From Roseofilum halophilum BLCC-M91 (GTDB lineage Bacteria > Cyanobacteriota > Cyanobacteriia > Cyanobacteriales > Desertifilaceae): a stretch of DNA of 64,000 nucleotides. Positions 7,969-15,549 of this stretch are shown here, in pieces. Made by a program: the position numbers and the translations under genes. Where the stretch lies: NCBI RefSeq assembly GCF_030068445.1, contig NZ_JAQPOK010000090.1:47240-111239 (forward strand), in the 5' to 3' direction. How positions within the stretch are numbered: the first letter of the stretch is position 1; the number at the start of each line of letters is the position of its first letter. The notes below the pieces were generated by a model. The model saw nothing but the letters and a program-made list of their open reading frames with translations, did no database searches and was not told the origin of the DNA.

Positions 7969-8334
7969 TGACATCCTCCCCTGCCTAAAGGCGAGGGGAT
8001 TCCTAAACCTCACGATTTAGGTTTCTGTTTCATAGCAGTTGCCTTCACAGATTTACTCTGTTCCGGTCTTACACTCGCTCCGCAGACTGACACGGCAAGC
8101 CCTGCCGCCTTATGTGTTGAAATCTCAAAGAAGAAATCTTGATTTACTTTGTTGATTCAAGGGTTGGACTGCCCATTGCCCCATCCTCTTTTCCCGGTCT
8201 ACCGATTTTTCTGCGCCGTTGCGGATTCCGCAAACTTTGAAGTTAGGCTTTCTGTTTCCATCGTCGCGGGTGGGTCGACCAACTTTATTATACCGCAAAG
8301 CCGTCCTAAAAGGACGGGGTTTTCAACCCATTTT
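7969..8334 (-). mobile_element. Internally deleted IS200/IS605-type (tnpB) element
   Basis: On the minus strand this stretch of about 365 bases starts with a left-end hairpin (CCGTCCT-AAA-AGGACGG, 8301-8317) and a TATAAT-like box. It ends with the last codons of tnpB and a right-end hairpin (7978-7998, CCCCTGCC-TAAA-GGC-G-AGGGG) followed by GATGTCAA. These are the usual ends of cyanobacterial tnpB elements. The middle, including all catalytic residues of TnpB, is absent. It could be a non-autonomous element mobilised by a Y1 transposase elsewhere, and its right end may preserve the guide-RNA (omega RNA) scaffold. Boundaries are approximate. Confidence 0.7.
8010..8147 (-). pseudogene. tnpB: tnpB 3' remnant
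   Basis: A reading frame ending in TGA at 8012-8010 codes for STHKAAGLAVSVCGASVRP, then EQSKSVKATAMKQKPKS. This is the C-terminal tail commonly seen in cyanobacterial TnpB (RNA-guided nuclease of IS200/IS605 elements). Upstream the frame meets a stop after about 45 codons, so the RuvC-like nuclease core and zinc ribbon are missing. The tail overlaps the presumed omega-RNA region, which may explain its preservation. Confidence 0.7.
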
Positions 8335-8407
8335 TCTGATAAGATACGATTCATAGCGCCAGGCGCTGGTAATTGAACTCCATTTTCTCTGAATTTCCTG
8401 GAATCAC

Positions 8408-9763
8408 ATGGCTAAAGGCTCTCCCTGGCAAAAGTTGCAATCTTCCTTTCGCGTTCTCAATCGCTGGTTTTGGCAAACCCCCGATCGCGCCTTAGATGAT
8501 GCCTACGAAGCTGTGCTGAAAATTCAGGCGATCGAAGATGAATACTTTGGCGGACAAAAGATTGTTCCTAATTCTCCCCAATATAATAGCACAGTTCAGT
8601 CTTATTTTAAGCAAGAACTGACTAACAACTTAAACGCCGCTCGCATTCGATTATCTGAATTCAATACCAGCCGCTTTTTCGTCAACTCTTCCTCTCGAAA
8701 ACTCGCCAATAGCCTGTGGCAATCCAGCAGCATCAATCTCGACAAAAATCCCATTGAAGACTCCCAACTTACCCTAGAGAAACTCACCACCATCGATCGA
8801 GTCTTAACTCGATACGGTTCCCAACCCTCATCCGATTCTAAAGCCGTCATTCCCGTCGATCAATCTCAATCCCTCACTGTACCCAAATCCAAATCTTCTC
8901 AATCCAATCGCTCCAAATCCCTACCACCACCGACGGTCGAAGAAATCACCAACGCCGAAACCATTTCCGATCAATCCAGCTTTCTGCCCCGCACTATTTT
9001 AGGGACATTCAAACGAGTTCAAAAAGAACTCGATCCCAAAACCGAAGAAGAATTAATGAATCGGTTTCGGATCTCCAAATTCAAGACAATTATTTCCCTA
9101 AGATTTATTTTACTGGCGTTTCTGATCCCCCTATTAACCCAACAAATTGCCAGCAACTTCATCGTCGGGCCAATTGTCGATAAATTCAAAGATCGGGAGC
9201 AAATCTCCGTATTTTTGAATGAGGACATGGAAGCCGAAGCCTTCATGGAGTTAGAGAAATTTGAAAGCCAAATCAAATTTGAAATGCTCATTGGCGAGCT
9301 ACCAGAAATGACTCCAGAAGAGGTACGAAAAGAACTGCATCATAAAGCCGAAGAAATCAAAGAAGAGTTCAAAACGCACAGTTCCGACGCAGTAAAAAAC
9401 GTTTTTTCTGACTTTTTTGCCTTTGTCGCCTTTGGCTGGGTTGTTTATACCAGTAAGCGAGAAATTACCGTTCTTAAATCATTCATGGATGACCTAATTT
9501 ACGGCTTAAGTGATAGTGCCAAAGCCTTTATTATTATCCTCTTTACCGATATGTTCGTTGGGTTCCACTCTCCCCACGGTTGGGAAGTCATTCTCGAAGG
9601 CTTATCCCGGCATTTTGGACTTCCCGAAAGTCGAGAATTTATTTTCCTTTTCATTGCCACCTTTCCCGTTATTCTAGATACCGTCTTTAAGTATTGGATT
9701 TTCCGCTACCTAAACCGTATTTCTCCCTCCTCTGTTGCCACCTATAAAGAAATGAATGAATAA
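8408..9763 (+). CDS. pxcA: Proton extrusion protein PxcA (CemA homologue)
   Basis: A 451-residue protein. The C-terminal half carries the highly conserved PxcA/CemA signature: LSDSAKAFIIILFTDMFVGF, HSPHGWEVILEG, FLFIATFPVILDTVFKYW and RYLNRISPSSVATY, with about four membrane helices. The N-terminal half is variable and hydrophilic, with a Ser/Pro-rich linker at about 145-180, as in other cyanobacterial PxcA. Known role: light-dependent Na+-linked proton extrusion across the plasma membrane, supporting inorganic carbon uptake and protection under changing light. Length is typical. It is transcribed away from the tnpB remnant. Confidence 0.93.
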   Translation: MAKGSPWQKLQSSFRVLNRWFWQTPDRALDDAYEAVLKIQAIEDEYFGGQKIVPNSPQYNSTVQSYFKQELTNNLNAARIRLSEFNTSRFFVNSSSRKLANSLWQSSSINLDKNPIEDSQLTLEKLTTIDRVLTRYGSQPSSDSKAVIPVDQSQSLTVPKSKSSQSNRSKSLPPPTVEEITNAETISDQSSFLPRTILGTFKRVQKELDPKTEEELMNRFRISKFKTIISLRFILLAFLIPLLTQQIASNFIVGPIVDKFKDREQISVFLNEDMEAEAFMELEKFESQIKFEMLIGELPEMTPEEVRKELHHKAEEIKEEFKTHSSDAVKNVFSDFFAFVAFGWVVYTSKREITVLKSFMDDLIYGLSDSAKAFIIILFTDMFVGFHSPHGWEVILEGLSRHFGLPESREFIFLFIATFPVILDTVFKYWIFRYLNRISPSSVATYKEMNE

Positions 9764-9924
9764 AGCGCACCGTATTAGATACCGTATGAGATAAAGCTCC
9801 ATTTTCCAAAAATTGCCGTACTTGCATGTTGCACCTCTGAGACCTGGGTTTCCATTTCCTGTTGTTTAGCGTAGAATTCAGGAAGCGATAGAAGATAACT
9901 TTGAATTTTGAAGTTTTAATGGTT

Positions 9925-10518
9925 ATGACCCATTCTACAGATATTGTTACCCTAGCCCGTTGGATGGCCGCTGACTTTAGTAATCAAGAGCAAGCTTTTG
10001 AAAATCCGCCCTTTTTTGCCCATATTCGCGTTTGTATGCGTCCACTACCTTTCGATCTGATGGGCAATATTAGTTTATATCTAGAGCAAGCCTACGATCT
10101 AGATGTCACTCAACCCTATCGCACCCGTATTCTGAACTTTGTCCTTAAGGAGAATCACATTGAAGTCGAAAATCATAAAGTTCTCGATGAACAAGAGTTT
10201 TATGGTGCATCTCGACAACCCGATCGCCTCCAGAAATTGACCGCAGACCGGATCGAAAAACTGCCCGGATGTACCTTCCAAGTGCAATGGACGGGCCATA
10301 GTTTCAAAGCCACAGTCGAACCGGGAAAAGGTTGTGTAGTGGTTCGTAACGGTAAAACGACTTATCTGGACAGCGAATTTGAAGTCAGTCCACAAGGACT
10401 GATTAGTTTAGATCGCGGACGTGACCTAGAAACCGATGAAAGGGTTTGGGGTTCCATTGCTGGCCCCTTCGAGTTTGTCCGTTGGGAAAACTTTGCCGAT
10501 GAAGTACAAAGTCAATAG
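9925..10518 (+). CDS. cpcT: CpcT/CpeT-family phycobilin lyase
   Basis: A 197-residue protein of the CpcT/CpeT (DUF1001) family: LARWMAADFSNQEQAFENPP near the start, HIRVCMRPLPFDL, FYGASRQPDRL, YLDSEFEVSPQGLISLDRGR and VWGSIAGPFEF at the end. The family attaches bilin to the Cys153-type site of phycocyanin beta (CpcT) or Cys165 of phycoerythrin beta (CpeT). The overall sequence is closest to CpcT in my memory, but phycoerythrin genes elsewhere in the window leave CpeT open. I chose the ATG at 9925 (MTHSTDIVTLAR) over the TTG at 9901 because homologues begin M(S/T)HSTD. Confidence 0.78.
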   Translation: MTHSTDIVTLARWMAADFSNQEQAFENPPFFAHIRVCMRPLPFDLMGNISLYLEQAYDLDVTQPYRTRILNFVLKENHIEVENHKVLDEQEFYGASRQPDRLQKLTADRIEKLPGCTFQVQWTGHSFKATVEPGKGCVVVRNGKTTYLDSEFEVSPQGLISLDRGRDLETDERVWGSIAGPFEFVRWENFADEVQSQ

Positions 10519-10543
10519 GAAATGACTCGCCCCTTTCTTCAAC

Positions 10544-11689
10544 ATGCCCGAACTCAAATATGCCCTTGTCCATGAATGGTTAACCCCCTTAGCCACGGGG
10601 GGATCTGAACTGGTGGTTAAAGAGATTCTCAAACATATTGACGCGGATCTGTATGCTCTGATTGACTTTGAATCCACGAACCCCGAAAGTTATCTCTATC
10701 AGCGCCAGATTGGAACCACGTTTTTACAGCACTTTCCCTTTGCCCGTCGAGGGGTACAAAACTATCTGCCTCTGCTGCCCTTGGCGATCGAACAACTGGA
10801 TTTAGGCGAGTATGATATTATCCTCTCCTCTTCCCATGCAGTCGCCAAAGGAGTCCTCACCCGTCCCGGACAACTGCACCTATGCTATTGCCATACTCCC
10901 ATGCGCTATGGCTGGGATTTGACCTTTGACTATCTGAGGCAGAGCAAACTAGGCCGGGGTATACCCGGTTGGGTCAGTCGCTATATCCTCCACAAAATGA
11001 GGCTATGGGACGTGATATCGGCCAATCGGGTGGATCGGTTCATTGCCAACTCCAAGCATACTGCCAGGCGAATTTGGCGCTGCTATCGCCGTCAAGCAGA
11101 AGTGATTTACCCTCCTATCGATATCGATCGCTTTCCGTTTCAAGCCAAAAAACAGGATTTTTATGTCACCGTCTGCCGTTTGGTGAGCTACAAGCAAGTA
11201 CGGCTCATGGTGGAGGCCTTTAACCAGTTGGGTCGGCATCTGGTAGTTATTGGTACAGGGCCTCAACGGGAGGAACTCGAAGAGATGGCCAAACCCAATA
11301 TTGAGTTTCTGGGGTTTCAGTCCAATGAAGTGGTGAATCAATACATGAGTGAGGCTAAAGCCTTTGTGTATGCCGCTTGTGAAGACTTTGGCATGGCTAT
11401 TGTCGAAGCACAAGCCTGTGGGACTCCCGTCATTGCCTATGGAGAAGGAGGCGCTTTAGAAACGGTTCGCGATTTTCGGACTCACCCAGAGGGCGCAACC
11501 GGGTTATTATTCCCTCAGCAAACCCCAGAATCGTTGATGGAAGTGGTGGAACAGTTTGAGGAATTGGGGCGATCGCCCTTTAACCCCGAACAAATTCATA
11601 CCCATTCGACCCAGTTTCACCCGAAAGTCTTTGAAGAGCGTTATAGTGATCTACTCAAACGGGCTTATCAAGACTTACAACAGTTCTGA
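10544..11689 (+). CDS. Glycosyltransferase family 4
   Basis: A 381-residue GT-B enzyme. The N-terminal acceptor domain holds EWLTPLATGGSELVVKEIL. The C-terminal nucleotide-sugar domain begins FYVTVCRLVSYKQVRLMVEAF and contains the GT4 E-x7-E motif EDFGMAIVE, then QACGTPVIAYGEGGALE. Such enzymes retain anomeric configuration and usually transfer mannose or related sugars in exopolysaccharide or lipopolysaccharide assembly. It starts 25 bases after cpcT and is followed by a lipid-linked sugar transferase and GDP-fucose genes, so it probably builds a fucose- or mannose-containing surface glycan. Donor specificity cannot be read from sequence. Confidence 0.85.
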   Translation: MPELKYALVHEWLTPLATGGSELVVKEILKHIDADLYALIDFESTNPESYLYQRQIGTTFLQHFPFARRGVQNYLPLLPLAIEQLDLGEYDIILSSSHAVAKGVLTRPGQLHLCYCHTPMRYGWDLTFDYLRQSKLGRGIPGWVSRYILHKMRLWDVISANRVDRFIANSKHTARRIWRCYRRQAEVIYPPIDIDRFPFQAKKQDFYVTVCRLVSYKQVRLMVEAFNQLGRHLVVIGTGPQREELEEMAKPNIEFLGFQSNEVVNQYMSEAKAFVYAACEDFGMAIVEAQACGTPVIAYGEGGALETVRDFRTHPEGATGLLFPQQTPESLMEVVEQFEELGRSPFNPEQIHTHSTQFHPKVFEERYSDLLKRAYQDLQQF

Positions 11690-11820
11690 TGGGCAAGTTC
11701 TGATGGGTATAACTTTCCCAGCCCCGATCCCTAACTTCAGAATAATTGGAATCAAATTCTTCTGATTCGGGGTCAGTGGCTTTATGATTAGGTGTGTGTG
11801 GTGTGAAATAGAGGAGTACG

Positions 11821-12549
11821 ATGACTGCTGAGAGTCAATTTATCTCTGGCAAGACTGCTCGGATCTATGTCAAGCGCGGATTTCGTCCTCAACGATTTAG
11901 AGCGAGACATCAAGGTCTATCCATCAGTCTCAACGGAGAGTTTTTTAAACGGGCCTTCGATATTTTCTTCTCGCTGGCTGTTCTCGTCTTGTTTTCCCCG
12001 GTTTATCTTGTTCTAACCCTGTTGATTATACTGAACTCTCAGGGTTCTGTATTTTACATACAAGAGCGTGTGGGAAAAGATTACAAACTGTTTAAGTGTA
12101 TCAAATTTAGAACCATGATTCCCAATGCGGATCGGGTTCTCTCCGAGATGATGGCCGCTTCTCCCCAGATGCGGGAAGAGTTTGAGACTAACTTTAAGCT
12201 AAAACACGATCCGCGTATAACCTGGATTGGTAAGTTTCTCCGAGTCACTAGCTTGGATGAATTTCCCCAATTCTGGAATGTCCTTAAGGGAGATATGAGC
12301 GTTGTTGGCCCCCGTCCCCTGGTTCCGGAAGAACTGCACAAGTATGGTAAACATATTGACAAAGTGTTAACCATTAAGCCGGGAATCACGGGGCTGTGGC
12401 AGGTATCAGGACGCAATGATATTCCCTACCCTCGGAGAATTCAAATTGACCTGTACTATGTAAATTTCAAGAATTTTTGGATGGATCTGTGGATTGTGAT
12501 TAAAACCATTGGGGTGGTCATTTTCCCCAAAGGAAATGGAGCTTACTAA
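11821..12549 (+). CDS. Undecaprenyl-phosphate sugar phosphotransferase (bacterial sugar transferase)
   Basis: A 242-residue protein of the WbaP/WcaJ C-terminal type: a membrane-associated hydrophobic helix at about 40-68 (RAFDIFFSLAVLVLFSPVYL), then FKCIKFRTM, TSLDEFPQFWNVLKGDMS, VVGPRPLVPEE and KPGITGLWQVSGR. These enzymes start repeat-unit synthesis by moving a sugar-1-phosphate onto undecaprenyl phosphate at the inner membrane. It lacks the N-terminal multi-helix domain of full WcaJ, so it is a minimal initiating enzyme. It lies in an exopolysaccharide cluster with the GT4 upstream and gmd/GDP-fucose synthase downstream. Confidence 0.9.
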   Translation: MTAESQFISGKTARIYVKRGFRPQRFRARHQGLSISLNGEFFKRAFDIFFSLAVLVLFSPVYLVLTLLIILNSQGSVFYIQERVGKDYKLFKCIKFRTMIPNADRVLSEMMAASPQMREEFETNFKLKHDPRITWIGKFLRVTSLDEFPQFWNVLKGDMSVVGPRPLVPEELHKYGKHIDKVLTIKPGITGLWQVSGRNDIPYPRRIQIDLYYVNFKNFWMDLWIVIKTIGVVIFPKGNGAY

Positions 12550-12550
12550 T

Positions 12551-12594
12551 ACAGCGCAAAGCGCGGTAATAGGTCATGGGTAATAGGTAATGGG
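12551..12594. repeat. Composite dispersed repeat (GCGCAAAGCGC plus GGTAATG-type heptamers)
   Basis: Directly after the sugar transferase stop codon, the core ACAGCGCAAAGCGC is followed by GGTAATA, CATGGGTAATAG and GGTAATGGG. This is one of several copies of the same module in the window (others near 15050, 40005, 55905 and 61259). The rest of the 362-base gap before gmd holds only a hairpin (12691-12721) and no gene. Confidence 0.65.
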
Positions 12595-12690
12595 ACAATC
12601 TTTGCTCTCTGACAAGTCCCCATATATGATTAATGCCTGCCCTATACTACCCATACTAAAGTAAACGGCTCTAAAACCGGCTCTAAGAGA

Positions 12691-12721
12691 TAGGGAGTTC
12701 AGAAATAACCTGGACTCCCTA
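12691..12721 (+). terminator. Probable terminator hairpin
   Basis: An 11-base-pair stem (TAGGGAGTTCA / TGGACTCCCTA, one G-U pair) with a 9-base loop is followed by TTTATT. It lies 142 bases after the sugar transferase and 190 bases before gmd, so it may separate two transcripts. The T-run is weak. Confidence 0.55.
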
Positions 12722-12911
12722 TTTATTGGGGGTTGGGAACGGATCGATCCGGTTATAGAATTAGAAAATAGGAAAAAGGAAAACTGAGATCGCCTAAGAC
12801 CCAAGGACTAGGTGTTAAGCTAGATTGGGCATTTTCTGAATGCTCATAGGTTTTAGGGTCGGCATCAGGTACGATTAAACTCTAATTTATACGACGCAAG
12901 GAAAATTACCG

Positions 12912-13940
12912 ATGACACAACGTAAGCGATCGCTGATTACAGGAATTACCGGTCAAGATGGTTCCTATCTGAGTGAATTCTTACTCGAAAAGGGGTATGA
13001 AGTCCACGGAATCATTCGCCGCAGTTCTAGCTTCAACACCGATCGCATCGATCACATTTATATCGATCCCCATGAAGAAAAAGCCAGATTTTTCCTCCAC
13101 TATGGCGATCTCACCGACGGCACAACCCTACGCCGGATCTTAGAAGAAATTGAACCCCAGGAAGTCTATAACTTAGGCGCTCAATCCCACGTGCGCGTCA
13201 GCTTCGACTCCCCCGAATATACGGTTGATACCGTCGCCATGGGAACCCTACGACTCCTAGAAGCCATTCGCGATTACCAACATCGTACCGGCAATCAGGT
13301 CAGATTCTACCAAGCCGGATCGTCGGAGATGTTTGGGAAAGTCCAAGAAGTGCCGCAAAAAGAAACCACCCCCTTCTATCCCCGTAGTCCCTACTCCTGC
13401 GCCAAAGTCTATGCCCATTGGCAAACTATCAACTACCGGGAATCCTACGATCTCTTTGCCTGTAACGGCATCCTGTTTAACCATGAATCCCCCCGTCGGG
13501 GAGAAACCTTTGTCACCCGTAAAATCACCCGTGCCGTTGCTCGGATTACAGCCGGACTGCAAAAGAAAATCTATCTGGGGAACTTAGACGCAAAACGGGA
13601 TTGGGGCTACGCCAAAGACTATGTACGCGCCATGTGGCTGATGCTTCAGCAAGAGCAACCGGATGATTATGTAGTCGCCACCAATGAAACCCACTCCATT
13701 CGCGAATTTCTCGATATTGCCTTTACCCATGTAGGCTTAACCTGGCAAGATTATGTGGAGTTTGACGAGCGCTATCTGCGTCCTGCGGAAGTAGATTTAC
13801 TCATTGGTGACCCCAGCAAAACCAAAGAAAAACTGGGTTGGGAACCCTCCGTTACCTTCGAGGAGCTAGTAAAATTAATGGTGGACTCAGATCGAGAAGC
13901 GCTAGAGAAAACCAAACAGTTGGGCAATGGATTTGACTAA
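12912..13940 (+). CDS. gmd: GDP-mannose 4,6-dehydratase
   Basis: A 342-residue short-chain dehydrogenase/reductase of the extended class. The N-terminal nucleotide-binding motif is [21 protein letters not shown]. The active-site segments are [13 protein letters not shown] and [12 protein letters not shown], with the catalytic Tyr-x3-Lys. The substrate-binding stretch [19 protein letters not shown] and [14 protein letters not shown] are typical of Gmd. It makes GDP-4-keto-6-deoxymannose, using bound NADP. The next gene, 19 bases downstream, completes GDP-fucose synthesis. Length is slightly shorter than E. coli Gmd, as in other cyanobacteria. Confidence 0.96.
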   Translation: MTQRKRSLITGITGQDGSYLSEFLLEKGYEVHGIIRRSSSFNTDRIDHIYIDPHEEKARFFLHYGDLTDGTTLRRILEEIEPQEVYNLGAQSHVRVSFDSPEYTVDTVAMGTLRLLEAIRDYQHRTGNQVRFYQAGSSEMFGKVQEVPQKETTPFYPRSPYSCAKVYAHWQTINYRESYDLFACNGILFNHESPRRGETFVTRKITRAVARITAGLQKKIYLGNLDAKRDWGYAKDYVRAMWLMLQQEQPDDYVVATNETHSIREFLDIAFTHVGLTWQDYVEFDERYLRPAEVDLLIGDPSKTKEKLGWEPSVTFEELVKLMVDSDREALEKTKQLGNGFD

Positions 13941-13959
13941 GGCAGATTGAGGAAAAAAG

Positions 13960-14910
13960 ATGACCACCATAGAATTGCAGGATAAGCGGATTTTGGTCAC
14001 GGGGGGCGCGGGGTTTCTCGGTCGTCAGGTGATCGAGCAGCTTCAGTCAGCAGGGGCGAATCCTGAGCAGATTACCATTGTGCGATCGCGCGATCGCGAT
14101 CTGCGGCAAATGAGTGCCTGCGAGCAAGTTGTGCAAAATCAAGATATCATCATCCACCTGGCTGCCCATGTGGGGGGAATTGGTCTCAACCGGGAAAAAC
14201 CGGCAGAACTGTTCTACGATAACTTGATGATGGGAACCCAGCTCATCCATGCAGCTTACCAAGCGGGTATCCAAAAGTTTGTTTGTGTGGGAACCATCTG
14301 CGCCTACCCGAAATTTACCCCCGTTCCCTTCAAAGAAGAAGACCTTTGGAACGGTTATCCCGAAGAAACCAATGCCCCCTATGGCATTGCCAAAAAAGCT
14401 CTCCTGGTTCAACTCCAATCCTATCGGCAACAATATGGATTTAATGGTATTTTCCTCTTGCCGGTAAACTTATACGGGCCAGAAGATAACTTTAATCCCA
14501 GCAGTTCCCATGTGATTCCTGCCTTAATTCGCAAAGTCCACGAAGCTCAACAACGGGGAGATGCAACCCTTCTCGCTTGGGGAGATGGCTCGCCGAGTCG
14601 GGAGTTTCTCTATTCCACCGATGCAGCACGGGGCATTGTGATGGCCACTCAGAAGTACAATGACTCTGAGCCGGTGAATTTAGGAACCGGTTACGAAATC
14701 ACCATCCGCGATTTAGTGGAACTGATTTGTGAGTTAATGGACTTTAAGGGCGAAATTGTCTGGCAAACGGATAAGCCGAATGGTCAACCGCGCCGATGTT
14801 TGGACACCCAACGGGCAAAGGACTGGTTTGGGTTTACGGCGAATATGGAGTTTCGCGAAGGACTGAAACGAACGATTGACTGGTATCGCACCCATGGGGA
14901 AGTTGAGTAA
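13960..14910 (+). CDS. fcl: GDP-L-fucose synthase
   Basis: A 316-residue extended SDR enzyme. The Rossmann motif is [17 protein letters not shown], followed by [40 protein letters not shown] and the catalytic [11 protein letters not shown] (Tyr-x3-Lys). [20 protein letters not shown] and [11 protein letters not shown] are hallmark segments of GDP-fucose synthase (epimerase/reductase). It converts the Gmd product to GDP-L-fucose with NADPH. Also named wcaG. It is 19 bases from gmd, so the two are co-transcribed. The fucose could enter the local exopolysaccharide or the carotenoid glycoside made by cruG. Confidence 0.95.
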   Translation: MTTIELQDKRILVTGGAGFLGRQVIEQLQSAGANPEQITIVRSRDRDLRQMSACEQVVQNQDIIIHLAAHVGGIGLNREKPAELFYDNLMMGTQLIHAAYQAGIQKFVCVGTICAYPKFTPVPFKEEDLWNGYPEETNAPYGIAKKALLVQLQSYRQQYGFNGIFLLPVNLYGPEDNFNPSSSHVIPALIRKVHEAQQRGDATLLAWGDGSPSREFLYSTDAARGIVMATQKYNDSEPVNLGTGYEITIRDLVELICELMDFKGEIVWQTDKPNGQPRRCLDTQRAKDWFGFTANMEFREGLKRTIDWYRTHGEVE

Positions 14911-14951
14911 TTAGTGTTTCTCGATCCCCCCTTTCATGTCGGTGACAGCCG

Positions 14952-14979
14952 AAACCCCCCTTAAAAAGCAGGGGGTTTT
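14952..14979 (+). terminator. Rho-independent-type terminator after GDP-fucose synthase
   Basis: An 8-base-pair stem AAACCCCC/GGGGGTTT around a 10-base loop, ending in TTTTC, lies 41 bases after the stop codon. It fits the end of the gmd-fcl transcript. Confidence 0.65.
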
Positions 14980-15049
14980 CATTCTCCCCAGAAAAATATC
15001 AAGGTGGGGGATGGGGGGATAGGGAGATGGGGAGATAGGGGGATTAATT

Positions 15050-15107
15050 TACCCATTACCCATTACCCATTACCCATTACCAGCCCAAAGCGCTATATCG
15101 TTTTGAT
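15050..15107. repeat. CCCATTA heptamer array plus AAAGCGCTATA core
   Basis: Four-plus copies of the heptamer CCCATTA are followed by CCAGCCCAAAGCGCTATAT. On the opposite strand this is the same composite module (TATAGCGCTTTG + GGTAATGn) as near 40005. It sits 16 bases upstream of the TerB-like gene, in its leader. Confidence 0.65.
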
Positions 15108-15122
15108 TTAAGGCAAAATACT

Positions 15123-15488
15123 ATGAATCCTTTCTTAAAAAATGTGGTCACCTTAACCGCTCTGGCGGCTGTAGTCGATGGTTCTGCTAATGATGAAGAA
15201 AAGCAATTGATTGTCGATCGCCTGGCCCATAAACTGGAAGTGACTCCAGATTTGGTTCATGAGGAACTCGATCGGGCGATCGCTAATGTGCAAGATGCGG
15301 CCAATAACCCTACCCTGGCGCTCCAGTTAGCCTACAAAGCCCTACGCACGCTCCCCTTCCATCAACAAACCTTCGCTTTTGATGTGGCCAAAGAAGTCAT
15401 TGATGTTAATGGTATAGAACCTGATGAAAGTAAGTTTATTTGGGCCTTGTTTCGGTTAGTCTTCCCCGAATCATCAGGAGAAGTTTAG
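15123..15488 (+). CDS. TerB-like small helical protein
   Basis: A 121-residue all-helical acidic protein. The opening (LTALAAVVDGSANDEEKQLIVDRLAHKL) and the pattern of small and acidic residues around helix starts (DEEK, EPDESKFIW) resemble TerB-like domains, which bind metal through acidic residues. Similarity is by eye and the exact family is uncertain. No partner Ter genes are nearby; the gene is followed on the same strand by an acyl-ACP synthetase 61 bases away. Function unknown. Confidence 0.6.
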   Translation: MNPFLKNVVTLTALAAVVDGSANDEEKQLIVDRLAHKLEVTPDLVHEELDRAIANVQDAANNPTLALQLAYKALRTLPFHQQTFAFDVAKEVIDVNGIEPDESKFIWALFRLVFPESSGEV

Positions 15489-15549
15489 TCGGCAGACCTT
15501 CTAGGGTCTTATAAACTGGAGAAAGTTTGAGTATGAGAGACCAACTAAG

